From Prevotella sp. (lineage in GTDB: Bacteria; Bacteroidota; Bacteroidia; Bacteroidales; Bacteroidaceae), in the NCBI GenBank assembly GCA_017617615.1, contig JAFZVV010000004.1:1-64000 (forward strand): a stretch of 64,000 nt of DNA, read 5' to 3'. A program made the translations under genes and the position numbers. The first letter of the stretch is position 1. Each line of letters begins with the position of its first letter. This document shows, in pieces, positions 48,175 through 57,361 of the stretch. A model generated the notes under the pieces. That model did no database searches and had not been told where the DNA came from. It worked only from the letters and a program-made list of their open reading frames with translations.

Positions 48175-49827
48175 TCATTTTTTGGTCACCCTGAACCAGT
48201 CGGCCTCCACCCATCCCCGGTCAGTGTTTCCATCGGGTTCCACGCTCACGAGTCCGATTTTAGCCCCTATCCATTTCCCTTCTCTCATCTTGAACTCCTC
48301 ACCGGCAGCCTTGTATTTCTTTCCGTCGAGGCTATAGAAGAACCTGCACTTCCCGTTGGCCACCACCATACGCAGGAAGATATCGAGATGGATGCCGGGC
48401 TTGTAGTCGATGACGTCTCTCGCTGTAGGACTGAGTGTTGCGATGGTCGTGGCGGTTTCGGGTTTGTTCCTGTCGGCAGCATGGCAGACAAGTTGTTGCA
48501 GCACGAACTCATCGCCCATCCTTTTTGCCACCAGTGCCGAATAGTCGAGCCCCATCATGATGAGTCCGCCCATTTGGTTGTCAGCCTTCGACGTGAGCCG
48601 AATTTTCGTCGTGGCTGTGAAATTATTGGCAGGTGTCTTCTGCAGGAACATATTGGGCACGTCGAAGAGGTTCACCGCATCGGCCTTGTGCTTATGGTTG
48701 TAGATGCGATAGGTACCAAAAGCCGTGGGCATGCCGAACACTTGCTGGTAGTTGGCCTGCCACTGCCATTGCAATCCTGTTGTCGGAGTCGAGAATTCAT
48801 CACTCTCCACGGGATTTACGGTCTTCCACCCCACCTTGGCCTTGGGCTTGCGGTAGGTAGACACCGGCTCACCACAATAGTCACCGTCGTTATCCACACC
48901 CATCACGGGCCAGTTGTCACGCCATGTCACGGGCTGTAGGTGCACCACACGACCGTAGCACTCCTTGTCCTGGAAATGCAGGAACCAGTCCTCTTCCATG
49001 GCAGTGTGCACCCACGCTCCCTGATGTGGCCCGTTGACAGCGGTGTTCCCTTGTGCCAGTACTTTCTTCACCTCATAGGGACCATAAGGTGTCTTGGCGC
49101 GCATGGCGAGTTGGAATCCCGTGGGCACGCCTCCCGCCGGACACATAATCCAATACCACCCATCCCGCTTGTAGAATTTCGGTCCTTCACAAGTGCGGTT
49201 CTCCGTGCCGTTGCCATCGAAAACGACGACGGGTCCGGTGACAGGTCTTGTGCCCTCAGCATTGAGTTCACGCACGGTAATCACCGAAGCGAACCTCGCC
49301 CGGCTGTTGGCCCATCCGTTCACCAGATAGCACCGGCCGTCATCATCCCATAGCGGACAAGTGTCTATCATGCCCTTTCCCGGGATGACGCAGAGCGGCT
49401 CCGTCCACTCCCCCGCCGGGTCGGTTGCCTTCACCATGAACACGCCGTAGTCGGGGTCACCCCAGTAGATGTAGAACTCGCCGTTGTGGTATCTGATGCT
49501 CGGGGCCCAGACACCATTGCCATGGCTTGGGGTGTCGAACACCTCCCTGGGTTGAAGTTCTTTCAAGGCATGGCCGATGATTTCCCAGTTCACCAGGTCT
49601 CTGGAATGGAGTATGGGGAGCCCGGGTATACACTGGAACGAACTGGCGGTAAGATAATAGTCGTCGCCCACGACACACACGTCGGGGTCGCTGTAGTCGG
49701 CATTGATGACGGGGTTGGTGTAAGTACCGTCGCCATTGTCGGGCGCCCACACCTCCGACCGGTAGTTTTGCTGTGCCTGTACCACCCCCGGCAAGAACAA
49801 CATCCAGACAAGGAATAGTTTTTTCAT
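48175..49827 (-). CDS. Secreted GH43 glycosidase with C-terminal lectin-like domain
   Basis: 550 residues, signal peptide MKKLFLVWMLFLPGVVQAQ. A five-bladed GH43 propeller covers about 30-330: NPVINADYSDPDVCVV holds the general-base Asp, MIDTCPLWDDDGRCYLV the pKa-modulating Asp, and TCEGPKFYKRDGWYWI the acid Glu. Residues about 345-550 form a concanavalin-like beta-sandwich as in beta-xylosidase-type GH43 enzymes (LQWQWQANY ... GKWIGAKIGLVSV). Probable activity is beta-xylosidase or alpha-L-arabinofuranosidase on arabinoxylan-like glycans. It is encoded 12 bases after the ATP-grasp-like gene and not within a SusC/D locus. Confidence 0.93.
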   Translation of the reverse strand: MKKLFLVWMLFLPGVVQAQQNYRSEVWAPDNGDGTYTNPVINADYSDPDVCVVGDDYYLTASSFQCIPGLPILHSRDLVNWEIIGHALKELQPREVFDTPSHGNGVWAPSIRYHNGEFYIYWGDPDYGVFMVKATDPAGEWTEPLCVIPGKGMIDTCPLWDDDGRCYLVNGWANSRARFASVITVRELNAEGTRPVTGPVVVFDGNGTENRTCEGPKFYKRDGWYWIMCPAGGVPTGFQLAMRAKTPYGPYEVKKVLAQGNTAVNGPHQGAWVHTAMEEDWFLHFQDKECYGRVVHLQPVTWRDNWPVMGVDNDGDYCGEPVSTYRKPKAKVGWKTVNPVESDEFSTPTTGLQWQWQANYQQVFGMPTAFGTYRIYNHKHKADAVNLFDVPNMFLQKTPANNFTATTKIRLTSKADNQMGGLIMMGLDYSALVAKRMGDEFVLQQLVCHAADRNKPETATTIATLSPTARDVIDYKPGIHLDIFLRMVVANGKCRFFYSLDGKKYKAAGEEFKMREGKWIGAKIGLVSVEPDGNTDRGWVEADWFRVTKK

Positions 49828-49839
49828 CTTTGTTTCAGT

Positions 49840-50904
49840 TTATGATGTTTCCAAAAGTAGTTGATATCTTCCGTTCTCGAAGGCCACACGCATCACACGG
49901 TATTGACGTCCCGTCTTCCGTGCCATTTCAAGAGCCACATGTCCCATGGTACGGCGCAGGTTCACCTCCACACAGGGATGGAGCGCAAAGCCCTGCCCGT
50001 GGCGCACCACCATCATGTCGACACCGAAAGGACCTTCGTAGCAACCGTTGCACCAGCGCCCCACTTCTTTCTCCACCACCTCCTTCACACGGTGGAGCAT
50101 CGTCAGGTCAAGGAAGCGCGCCAACATCTGCTCTTTTTCTTCCTCGTCGGCCAAGAGGTTACCCACATAAGCAGCATTGACGGTATGGAAGAGCGAGAGT
50201 CCACGGTATCGGGCGCCTCCCTTCCCGTCGGCCGTGAATTCCATGGCGAAATCCATCTCTTTCTCAAAACAAGGCTCCACAATGATACAGCCTTGTCTGG
50301 ATATGACATTCCGCACGAACCCCATGAGGTTCGACGACGGCCATTCGTCGACAAAACGCACGCCCCTGCCACTGCTGCTCCATGGTGCCTTCAACACCAC
50401 ATGCCCGTATTTTCCGACAAACCGTCCCAGGTCGTCAATATGGGTCACGGCCTCACGCTCGCCCACCATCCCGTCGGCTTCTGCCACGAGTGCACGCAAC
50501 AGTGGGATGGAAGTGGCGCGGTGCGACAATGTCCTCAGCCTGTCTATCTGCCCGCACGAGGGCAGGCAAGTCTCAGGAAAGCCCGCCTTGAGCAGCTGTC
50601 GCCTCAATGCGAGGTTCCATCCCCAGGGCTTTACCTCGATGTGGCCTGCATTCTCCCACACCTTTGCTTTCCTGTCTCTCATCGACACATATTCCACATC
50701 GGCGAGCCATGGTCGCAACGGCAGTGCCATCTCCCGGGCCATGACTGGGTCGTCGGCCATCACCACGTCGCCCTCTTCTGCCCATATGGCAGGAAGGAAA
50801 GCCAGGTCGGCACGCATGCCCCGCCCCGCAGCCGGGGGAGTGAAACACTCTTTCCCAAAGGCAAGGGCAAGGTCGTGGTCGGGATTGAACACATGTACCA
50901 CCAT
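49840..50904 (-). CDS. ATP-grasp-like protein of unknown function
   Basis: 354 residues from MVVHVFNPDHDLALAFG; the open frame to 51021 crosses the promoter and is rejected. The N-terminal part contains VFNPDHDLALA and the central part looks like an ATP-grasp fold: GKYGHVVLKAPWSSSGRGVRF resembles the ATP-binding strand and glycine-rich loop, IIVEPCFEKEMDFAMEF the second strand, and FGVDMMVV ... HPCVEVNLRRTMGH a metal-binding Glu/Asn near the end. Such proteins usually ligate a carboxylate to an amine. The substrate is unknown. It precedes the GH43 gene in one unit and is divergent from the DUF4143 ATPase. Confidence 0.75.
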   Translation of the reverse strand: MVVHVFNPDHDLALAFGKECFTPPAAGRGMRADLAFLPAIWAEEGDVVMADDPVMAREMALPLRPWLADVEYVSMRDRKAKVWENAGHIEVKPWGWNLALRRQLLKAGFPETCLPSCGQIDRLRTLSHRATSIPLLRALVAEADGMVGEREAVTHIDDLGRFVGKYGHVVLKAPWSSSGRGVRFVDEWPSSNLMGFVRNVISRQGCIIVEPCFEKEMDFAMEFTADGKGGARYRGLSLFHTVNAAYVGNLLADEEEKEQMLARFLDLTMLHRVKEVVEKEVGRWCNGCYEGPFGVDMMVVRHGQGFALHPCVEVNLRRTMGHVALEMARKTGRQYRVMRVAFENGRYQLLLETS

Positions 50905-50969
50905 GCGCCCATCTTCCCCATCGGGTAGCCTGTGATGTTCCAAAACGTGTGGTACTGACAGTTTTGCTG

Positions 50970-51001
50970 CAAAAATAGCAAAAAAAAATATAAATTGCAA
51001 A
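50970..51001 (-). promoter_or_regulatory. Promoter for the ATP-grasp/GH43 unit
   Basis: Minus strand: TTTG (50998-51001), 20 bases, TATTTTTG (50970-50977), a full match. It lies back to back with the plus-strand promoter at 51008-51039. Confidence 0.7.
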
Positions 51002-51007
51002 CTACAC

Positions 51008-51039
51008 TTTGCAAATACCAAGAAAAATGATTACCTTTG
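51008..51039 (+). promoter_or_regulatory. Promoter for the DUF4143-type ATPase
   Basis: TTTG (51008-51011), 20 bases, TACCTTTG (51032-51039), a full match. Transcription would start near 51045, so the start codon at 51096 is favoured over earlier in-frame ATGs. Confidence 0.7.
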
Positions 51040-51095
51040 CAACCTATTTGTACGATCAGCGCTTTTTTGCACATCTATTTATCAAAGGACAAACT

Positions 51096-52283
51096 ATGGA
51101 TGCCTTTTTCCGTACGCACACATATCTAGTTGAGCACACTTGTGCTCCCGTGCGCCGTGGCTTGATGGACGAGATAGACTGGAACGACCGTCTCATCGGC
51201 ATCAAGGGCACCCGTGGTGTGGGCAAGACCACTTTCCTGCTGCAGTATGCGAAAGAGAATTTCGACGTCCGCGATAGGCAGTGCCTATATGTCAACCTCA
51301 ACAACTTCTTCTTCCAGAAATATGGCATCGAGGAGTTTGCTGCCCAGTTCTACGAACAAGGCGGCAAGGTGCTCCTCATCGACCAGGTGTTCAAGCAGCA
51401 CAACTGGAGCGAGAGCCTCCGCAAGTGCTACGACCGTTTTCCCGACCTGAAAATCGTGTTCACGGGCTCGAGCGTGATGCGCCTGAAGGAAGAGAACCCT
51501 GAACTCAACGGCATCGTACACAGCTATAACCTTCGTGGATTCTCCTTCAGGGAGTTCCTCAACCTGAAGACAGGCAATGACTTCAAGGCATATACCCTTG
51601 ACGAAATCCTTGCCGACCACGAGCACATCATCAAACAAATATTGCCGAAGGTGCGCCCCCAGGAGTATTTCCAGGACTATGTGCACCATGGCTTCTACCC
51701 ATTTTTCCAGGAGCACCGCAATTATTCCGAGAATCTGCTGAAGACGATGAACATGATGACCGAGGTAGACATCCTCCTCATCAAGCAGATAGAGTTGAAG
51801 TATCTCACGAAAATCAAGCGTCTGTTCTATGAACTGGCCGTTGACGGTCCGAAAGCCCCCAACATCAGTCAGCTCGCCATCGACATCGAGACGAGTCGAG
51901 CCACGGTGATGAACTACATCAAGTACCTTACCGATGCCCGCCTAATCAATATGATTTACCCCGTCGGCCAGTCGTTCCCGAAGAAGCCCACGAAAGTGAT
52001 GCTCCACAACTCCAACCTGCTTTATGCCATCTATCCGAGCAAGGTGGAAATCCAGGACGTCATGGAGGCTTTCTTCGTCAATTCCCTCTGGAAAGACCAC
52101 AAGGTGAACCAGTCGGGCAAGGAGAAGCACTACCTCATCGACGGCAAACTGAAGTTCCATGTGTGCGACGCTACCCGTCCAAGCAGGCAGAAGCCCCGTC
52201 CCGATGCCATCTACGCCCGTTACAACACCGAGGTGGGCAAGGACAACCAGATTCCACTGTGGTTGCTGGGGTTCCTCTATTGA
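51096..52283 (+). CDS. AAA-type ATPase of the AAA_14/DUF4143 family
   Basis: 395 residues from MDAFFRTHTYLVEHTC. Walker A is GTRGVGKT (38-45). The Walker B strand KVLLIDQVFK has Asp96 followed by Gln97, where the family normally has Glu. The sensor region is IVFTGSSVMRL, followed by YNLRGFSFREFLNL, typical of this family. A winged-helix-like middle (NISQLAIDIETSRATVMNYI) may bind DNA, and a nuclease-like DUF4143 end (about 330-395) follows. These proteins are common in Bacteroidetes and their function is unclear. No partner gene is adjacent. Confidence 0.88.
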   Translation: MDAFFRTHTYLVEHTCAPVRRGLMDEIDWNDRLIGIKGTRGVGKTTFLLQYAKENFDVRDRQCLYVNLNNFFFQKYGIEEFAAQFYEQGGKVLLIDQVFKQHNWSESLRKCYDRFPDLKIVFTGSSVMRLKEENPELNGIVHSYNLRGFSFREFLNLKTGNDFKAYTLDEILADHEHIIKQILPKVRPQEYFQDYVHHGFYPFFQEHRNYSENLLKTMNMMTEVDILLIKQIELKYLTKIKRLFYELAVDGPKAPNISQLAIDIETSRATVMNYIKYLTDARLINMIYPVGQSFPKKPTKVMLHNSNLLYAIYPSKVEIQDVMEAFFVNSLWKDHKVNQSGKEKHYLIDGKLKFHVCDATRPSRQKPRPDAIYARYNTEVGKDNQIPLWLLGFLY

Positions 52284-52346
52284 GTTCTTTAGATAATCAA
52301 TATATTCATAAACGTTACATAACCAATTAACACTTAACTTTCAACA

Positions 52347-55300
52347 ATGGCAAAGGAAAAGAAATTTATCACTTGTGATGGTAATGAGGCCGCTGCGCAT
52401 ATCAGCTATATGTTCAGCGAAGTAGCCGCCATTTATCCCATCACCCCGTCATCACCCATGGCGGAGCATGTTGACGAGTGGGCCGCACGCGGCCGCAAGA
52501 ACCTCTGGGGTCAGACTGTAGCCGTGCAGGAGATGCAGTCTGAGGCAGGTGCCGCAGGTGCCGTTCATGGCTCACTGCAGGCAGGTGCCCTCACCACTAC
52601 TTTCACCGCCTCACAGGGTCTGTTGCTCATGATTCCCAACATGTACAAGATTGCCGGTGAGTTGCTGCCTTGCGTGTTCGACGTGTCTGCCCGTACACTG
52701 GCATCCCACTCGCTGTGTATCTTTGGCGACCACCAAGACGTGATGGCTTGCCGCCAGACCGGTTTTGCCATGCTCTGCGAGGGTAGCGTTCAGGAGGTGA
52801 TGGACCTCACCGCCGTAGCCCACCTGGCTTCACTGAAGACCTGTGTGCCGTTCATCAACTTCTTCGACGGTTTCCGCACCTCTCACGAGTACCACAAGAT
52901 TGAGCGTCTCGACAACGAGGACATCCTCCCGTTGGTCGACGAGGCCGACATCAAGCGTTTCCGCGACCGTGCCCTCACTCCCGAGCGCCCCGTTACCCGC
53001 GGTACTGCCGAGAACCCCGAGACATTCTTCACTCACCGCGAGGCATGCAACAGCTATTATGACAGCGTGCCCGAGATCGTAGAGGAATATCTTGCCAAGA
53101 TCAGCGAGATTACCGGCCGTGAGTATCACCTCTTCTCCTACTATGGTGCCGAGGATGCCGACCGCATGATCATCCTCATGGGCTCTGCCACTGATGCTGC
53201 CCGCGAGGCCATCGACCACCTGAATGCCAACGGCGAGAAAGTGGGTATGATCAGCGTACACCTCTATCGTCCGTTCTCCATCAAGCACCTGCTGGCAGCA
53301 GTGCCCAAGACGGTGAAGAAGATTGCCGTGCTCGACCGCACGAAGGAGCCGGGCGCCGAGGGCGAACCGCTCTACATCGACGTGAAGTCGGCATTCTATG
53401 AAGTGGAGGACCGTCCGCTCATCGTTGGCGGCCGCTATGGTCTTGGTTCACACGACACCACTCCTGCACAGATCATCTCCGTATTCAACAACCTCGCCAT
53501 GCCCGAGCCGAAGAACCACTTCACTATCGGCATCGTCGACGACGTTACCTTCACCTCGCTGCCTGTCGTTCCCGAGCTGGCTCTCGGCGGCAAGAGCATG
53601 TACCAGGCCAAGTTCTACGGACTGGGTGCCGACGGTACGGTGGGTGCCAACAAGAACTCAGTGAAGATCATCGGCGACAACACCGACAAGTACTGCCAGG
53701 CCTACTTCAGCTACGACTCGAAGAAGTCGGGCGGCTTTACCTGCTCTCACCTGCGTTTCGGCGACGAGCCCATCCGCTCTACCTATCTGGTGACCACGCC
53801 CAACTTTGTGGCATGCCACGTACAGGCTTACCTGCACATGTACGACGTGACCCGTGGCCTGCAGAAGAACGGCACATTCCTGCTCAACACCATCTTCGAG
53901 GGTGAGGAACTGGCACGCTTCATGCCCAACAAGGTGAAGCGCTATTTCGCCGAGAACAACATCACCGTCTATACCATCAATGCCACGAAGATTGCCCAGG
54001 AGATTGGTCTCGGCAACCGCACGAACACCATCCTGCAGTCGGCATTCTTCCGCATCACCCAGGTGATTCCCGAAGACCTCGCCGTGGAGCAGATGAAGAA
54101 ATTCATCGTGAAGTCGTATGGCTCGAAAGGCCAGGACATCATCGACAAGAACTACGCTGCAGTAGACCGTGGCGGTGAGTACAAGAAGTTCGACATCGAC
54201 CCCGCATGGGCCAACCTGCCCGACGATCCCGAGAAGGTGGACGATGCACCCGCATTCGTGAAGGAGGTCGTACGTCCCATCAACGCCCAGGCCGGCGACC
54301 TGCTGCCTGTCAGCGCTTTCGTCAACCACGGCACTACCGACGGTTCATGGGAAGTGGGCACCGCTGCCTACGAGAAACGTGGTGTGGAGGCTTTCGTTCC
54401 TGTATGGAACCTCGACAACTGTATCCAGTGTAACCAGTGTGCATACATCTGTCCTCACGCTGCCATCCGTCCGTTCGTGCTCGATGAAAACGAGATTGGA
54501 GGTTTTGCCGGCAAGACGATAGAGATGAAGGCCCCGAAGAACATGAAGGGCATGAACTTCGTCATCCAGGTTTCCGTGCTCGACTGTCTGGGATGCGGCA
54601 ACTGTGCCGACATCTGCCCGGGCAACCCGAAACTGGGCAAGGCCCTCACGATGGCTCCGTTCAACCCCGATGCCGAGGCCATGAAGCAGGAAGCCAAGAA
54701 CTGGGAATACTGCGTGAAGAACGTGAAGTCGAAGCAAGACCTCGTCGACATCAAGTCGAACGTGAAGAACTCGCAGTTCGCACAGCCACTGTTCGAGTTC
54801 TCGGGAGCCTGCGCCGGTTGCGGTGAGACACCGTATGTGAAACTCATCAGCCAACTCTTCGGCGACCGCCAGATGATTGCCAATGCCACAGGATGTTCCA
54901 GCATCTACTCCGCTTCCATCCCGTCGACACCTTACACGAAGAACGAGAAAGGCCAGGGTCCGGTGTTCAACAACTCCCTGTTCGAGGACTTCTGTGAGTT
55001 CGGTCTCGGTATGGCTCTCGGAAACAAGAAGATGAAGGAGCGCGTGGCCAAGTTGCTCACCGAGGCAACAGACTGCGAACAATGCCCGTCGGAGTTCAAG
55101 GAGCTGGCAGCAGAGTGGATTGCCAACCGCGAGGATGCCGACAAGACCAAGGAGATAGCCCCGAAGCTCCGCGAGTTCATCAAGGGCGGTGCAGAGGCTG
55201 GTTGCGAGCATTGCAAGGAACTGCAGACCCTCGACCACTACCTGGTGAAGCGCTCACAGTGGATTATCGGTGGCGACGGTGCCAGCTATGACATCGGCTA

Positions 55301-55919
55301 CGGTGGTCTCGACCATGTGATTGCTTCCGGCGAGGACGTGAACATCCTGGTGCTCGACACCGAGGTATACTCCAACACCGGTGGACAGGCTTCAAAGGCC
55401 ACCCCGCTCGGTGCCATCGCACAGTTTGCCGCACAGGGCAAGCGCATCCGCAAGAAAGACCTTGGCATGATTGCCACCACCTATGGCTACGTGTATGTGG
55501 CACAGATTGCCATGGGTGCCGACCACGCACAGTGTCTGAAGGCCATCCGCGAGGCAGAGGCATGGCACGGCCCGTCGGTTATCATTGCCTACGCACCATG
55601 TATCAACCACGGTCTGAAGGCCAAGGGTGGCATGGGCAAGAGCCAGGCCGAGGAGAAGAAGGCCGTGGAGTGTGGCTACTGGCACCTCTGGCGCTACAAT
55701 CCCGCCCTGGGCGAGGAAGGCAAGAACCCATTCTCTCTCGACTCCAAGGAGCCGCAGTGGGAGAAGTTCCACGACTTCCTCTTGGGCGAGGTGCGCTACC
55801 TCTCCGTGAAGAAAGCCTATCCCAACGAGGCCGAAGAACTCTTCGCCGAGGCACAGCGCATGGCTCAGCTCCGCTACAAGACCTACGTCCGCAAGACGCA
55901 GGAGAACTGGGAGGAGTAA
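52347..55919 (+). CDS. nifJ: Pyruvate:ferredoxin (flavodoxin) oxidoreductase
   Basis: 1190 residues in one chain, the usual size. It oxidises pyruvate with CoA to acetyl-CoA and CO2, passing electrons to ferredoxin in the anaerobic cytoplasm. Domain I has AAHISYMFSEVAAIYPITPSSPMAE. The ferredoxin-like domain carries two 4Fe-4S motifs, CIQCNQCAYICP from Cys692 and CLGCGNCADICP from Cys747. A third cluster begins at CAGCGETPYVK. The TPP site is GDGASYDIGYGGLDH with YSNTGGQASKATP. It stands alone with a terminator following at 55946. Confidence 0.98.
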   Translation: MAKEKKFITCDGNEAAAHISYMFSEVAAIYPITPSSPMAEHVDEWAARGRKNLWGQTVAVQEMQSEAGAAGAVHGSLQAGALTTTFTASQGLLLMIPNMYKIAGELLPCVFDVSARTLASHSLCIFGDHQDVMACRQTGFAMLCEGSVQEVMDLTAVAHLASLKTCVPFINFFDGFRTSHEYHKIERLDNEDILPLVDEADIKRFRDRALTPERPVTRGTAENPETFFTHREACNSYYDSVPEIVEEYLAKISEITGREYHLFSYYGAEDADRMIILMGSATDAAREAIDHLNANGEKVGMISVHLYRPFSIKHLLAAVPKTVKKIAVLDRTKEPGAEGEPLYIDVKSAFYEVEDRPLIVGGRYGLGSHDTTPAQIISVFNNLAMPEPKNHFTIGIVDDVTFTSLPVVPELALGGKSMYQAKFYGLGADGTVGANKNSVKIIGDNTDKYCQAYFSYDSKKSGGFTCSHLRFGDEPIRSTYLVTTPNFVACHVQAYLHMYDVTRGLQKNGTFLLNTIFEGEELARFMPNKVKRYFAENNITVYTINATKIAQEIGLGNRTNTILQSAFFRITQVIPEDLAVEQMKKFIVKSYGSKGQDIIDKNYAAVDRGGEYKKFDIDPAWANLPDDPEKVDDAPAFVKEVVRPINAQAGDLLPVSAFVNHGTTDGSWEVGTAAYEKRGVEAFVPVWNLDNCIQCNQCAYICPHAAIRPFVLDENEIGGFAGKTIEMKAPKNMKGMNFVIQVSVLDCLGCGNCADICPGNPKLGKALTMAPFNPDAEAMKQEAKNWEYCVKNVKSKQDLVDIKSNVKNSQFAQPLFEFSGACAGCGETPYVKLISQLFGDRQMIANATGCSSIYSASIPSTPYTKNEKGQGPVFNNSLFEDFCEFGLGMALGNKKMKERVAKLLTEATDCEQCPSEFKELAAEWIANREDADKTKEIAPKLREFIKGGAEAGCEHCKELQTLDHYLVKRSQWIIGGDGASYDIGYGGLDHVIASGEDVNILVLDTEVYSNTGGQASKATPLGAIAQFAAQGKRIRKKDLGMIATTYGYVYVAQIAMGADHAQCLKAIREAEAWHGPSVIIAYAPCINHGLKAKGGMGKSQAEEKKAVECGYWHLWRYNPALGEEGKNPFSLDSKEPQWEKFHDFLLGEVRYLSVKKAYPNEAEELFAEAQRMAQLRYKTYVRKTQENWEE

Positions 55920-55945
55920 TCATTTAGGAAATCATTCCTCTTGAC

Positions 55946-55990
55946 ATAATAGGGGCGAACCATTAGGTCTCGCCCCTATTATCTTTTTTA
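55946..55990 (+). terminator. Terminator after the PFOR gene
   Basis: A 13-bp stem (ATAATAGGGGCGA / TCGCCCCTATTAT) with an 11-base loop is followed by CTTTTTTA, 26 bases after the stop. Confidence 0.85.
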
Positions 55991-56217
55991 TGTGGTGCTT
56001 CCACTTGCCAGATATAGCAGAAAGGCACTAATGTTTTCTGAAATTTACAAAAACAAACACAAAACAGACATAAATCAACGTCTCTTCTGCCATTTTTTCT
56101 AAAAGCAAATATTTTTAAGTTAAATAACTTAAAAGAATGATACAACCTATCATTTAAATATATATCTTCGCAGCGAATTTTTAATTCACATATGTTTTAC
56201 TAAACCAATCGAAAAAA

Positions 56218-56814
56218 ATGAAAAAATTCTTTTTGCTTGCAATGGCCGCAGTTGCCATGACATTCACCGCTTGTAAGAACGAGCCCGCTACTCCTCCAGT
56301 AGTTGAGGAAGAGGCACCTGAAGTAGTCGAGATTACCACCGACTCCATCGCAAAGGTTATCGAGGCTGGTGACAGCACTCAGTTGGGAAATCTTCTTACC
56401 ACCATCCAGGAGCAGATTGAGACGCTGAAAGGCACCGATATCGCTAAAGCCAAGACTTACCTGGAGACCGTTCAGAACTTCCTGAAGGAAAATGCTGACA
56501 AGATCAAGGCTGTGGTTGGTACTGGTACTATCGCATCATTGGTTGACGCTGTGAACAACCTTCCTGCTATTGAGGTTCCCGATGTAGCTGGTGCTGCTGC
56601 TGATGCCGTTGAGGGTGCAGCTGACGCTGCTGCTGATGCCGCTCAGGGTGCTGTTGACGCCGCTCAGGATGCTGCTCAGGGTGCCGTTGACGCTGTTCAG
56701 GGTGCTGCCGACGCCGCCAAAGATGCTGCAGAGGGTGCTGTTGACGCTGCCAAGGGTGCTGCTGCCGACGCTGTCGACGCTGCTGCCGACAAAGTGAAGG
56801 GTGCCTTGAAATAA
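56218..56814 (+). CDS. Ala-rich LEA-like lipoprotein
   Basis: 198 residues with lipoprotein signal MKKFFLLAMAAVAMTFTAC (Cys19). A short acidic stretch (EEEAPEVVEITTD) leads to a helical region (about 40-110). Residues about 120-195 are an almost pure repeat of the kind A-A-D-A-A-Q-G-A-V-D-A, with a period near 11, predicting a long amphipathic helix like late-embryogenesis-abundant or apolipoprotein repeats. The DNA repeat GCTGTTGACGCC is correspondingly imperfect. A stress or membrane-associated role in the envelope is possible but unproven. A TATCTTCG near-match to the -7 element lies at 56163-56170. Confidence 0.75.
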   Translation: MKKFFLLAMAAVAMTFTACKNEPATPPVVEEEAPEVVEITTDSIAKVIEAGDSTQLGNLLTTIQEQIETLKGTDIAKAKTYLETVQNFLKENADKIKAVVGTGTIASLVDAVNNLPAIEVPDVAGAAADAVEGAADAAADAAQGAVDAAQDAAQGAVDAVQGAADAAKDAAEGAVDAAKGAAADAVDAAADKVKGALK

Positions 56815-56846
56815 GCACTTGTTCCAAGCATAGAAAAAAAGACTTC

Positions 56847-56881
56847 GGCCGCAGGCTCATAGAACCTGCGGCCATTTTTTT
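56847..56881 (+). terminator. Terminator after the LEA-like lipoprotein gene
   Basis: A 9-bp stem GGCCGCAGG / CCTGCGGCC with a 9-base loop, followed by A and seven T. Confidence 0.9.
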
Positions 56882-56945
56882 AATTTTCCGAAAGACCTTC
56901 ATTTCCGGAATTCGAGATTCTTGAGCATCAAAAGACAACACGATT

Positions 56946-57320
56946 ATGAAAAGAGGAAGAGCCATCTGTGAAGCCTTGAAGGATGTCCGCCGAAAGATAG
57001 CGCAGGCCAATGACATCAGCTACAGTCCAAATGTATGCAACCATGAGGGCGATTGCACTGGCACCTGTGCCGCCTGTGAGAAGGAGATGCGCTATCTGGA
57101 GCACCAGTTACGCCTGCGACACCTTGCCGGGAAGACCGTGCGCGTGGCAGGCATATCGTTGGGGATGGTGGCCGTTCTTGGAAGTTGCCATATCGCCCAA
57201 CCCAATGGTTACATGGAACGCGACCCGCATGTAGACAGCACGTCACAAGCCGTGAGTTCCCAAGACGCCGATTCTGCCAGCACCGCCACGCAGCCTGCCA
57301 AGACGCTGCAGGTGAAATAG
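56946..57320 (+). CDS. Small four-cysteine protein, copy 1
   Basis: 124 residues. The N-terminal half is charged and helical and carries Cys31, Cys37, Cys41 and Cys44 in the pattern C-x5-C-x3-C-x2-C (CNHEGDCTGTCAACEKE), which could hold zinc or an iron-sulfur cluster. A helix follows (MRYLEHQLRLRHLAGK), then a hydrophobic stretch (VRVAGISLGMVAVLGSC) that could be one membrane segment or, with GSC at its end, an internal lipobox-like site. The tail is Ser/Thr/Gln-rich. It is nearly identical in its first 80 residues to the next gene. The family is not recognised with certainty. Confidence 0.7.
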   Translation: MKRGRAICEALKDVRRKIAQANDISYSPNVCNHEGDCTGTCAACEKEMRYLEHQLRLRHLAGKTVRVAGISLGMVAVLGSCHIAQPNGYMERDPHVDSTSQAVSSQDADSASTATQPAKTLQVK

Positions 57321-57361
57321 AGCCAGCCTTTGCCCGGTTGAAGAACATGTCAAGCACTACG

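Noticed and set aside
57185..57361. N-terminal extension of the second four-cysteine protein
   Set aside because: It overlaps the end of copy 1 in another frame and has no counterpart in copy 1; the start at 57362 matches the paralogue.
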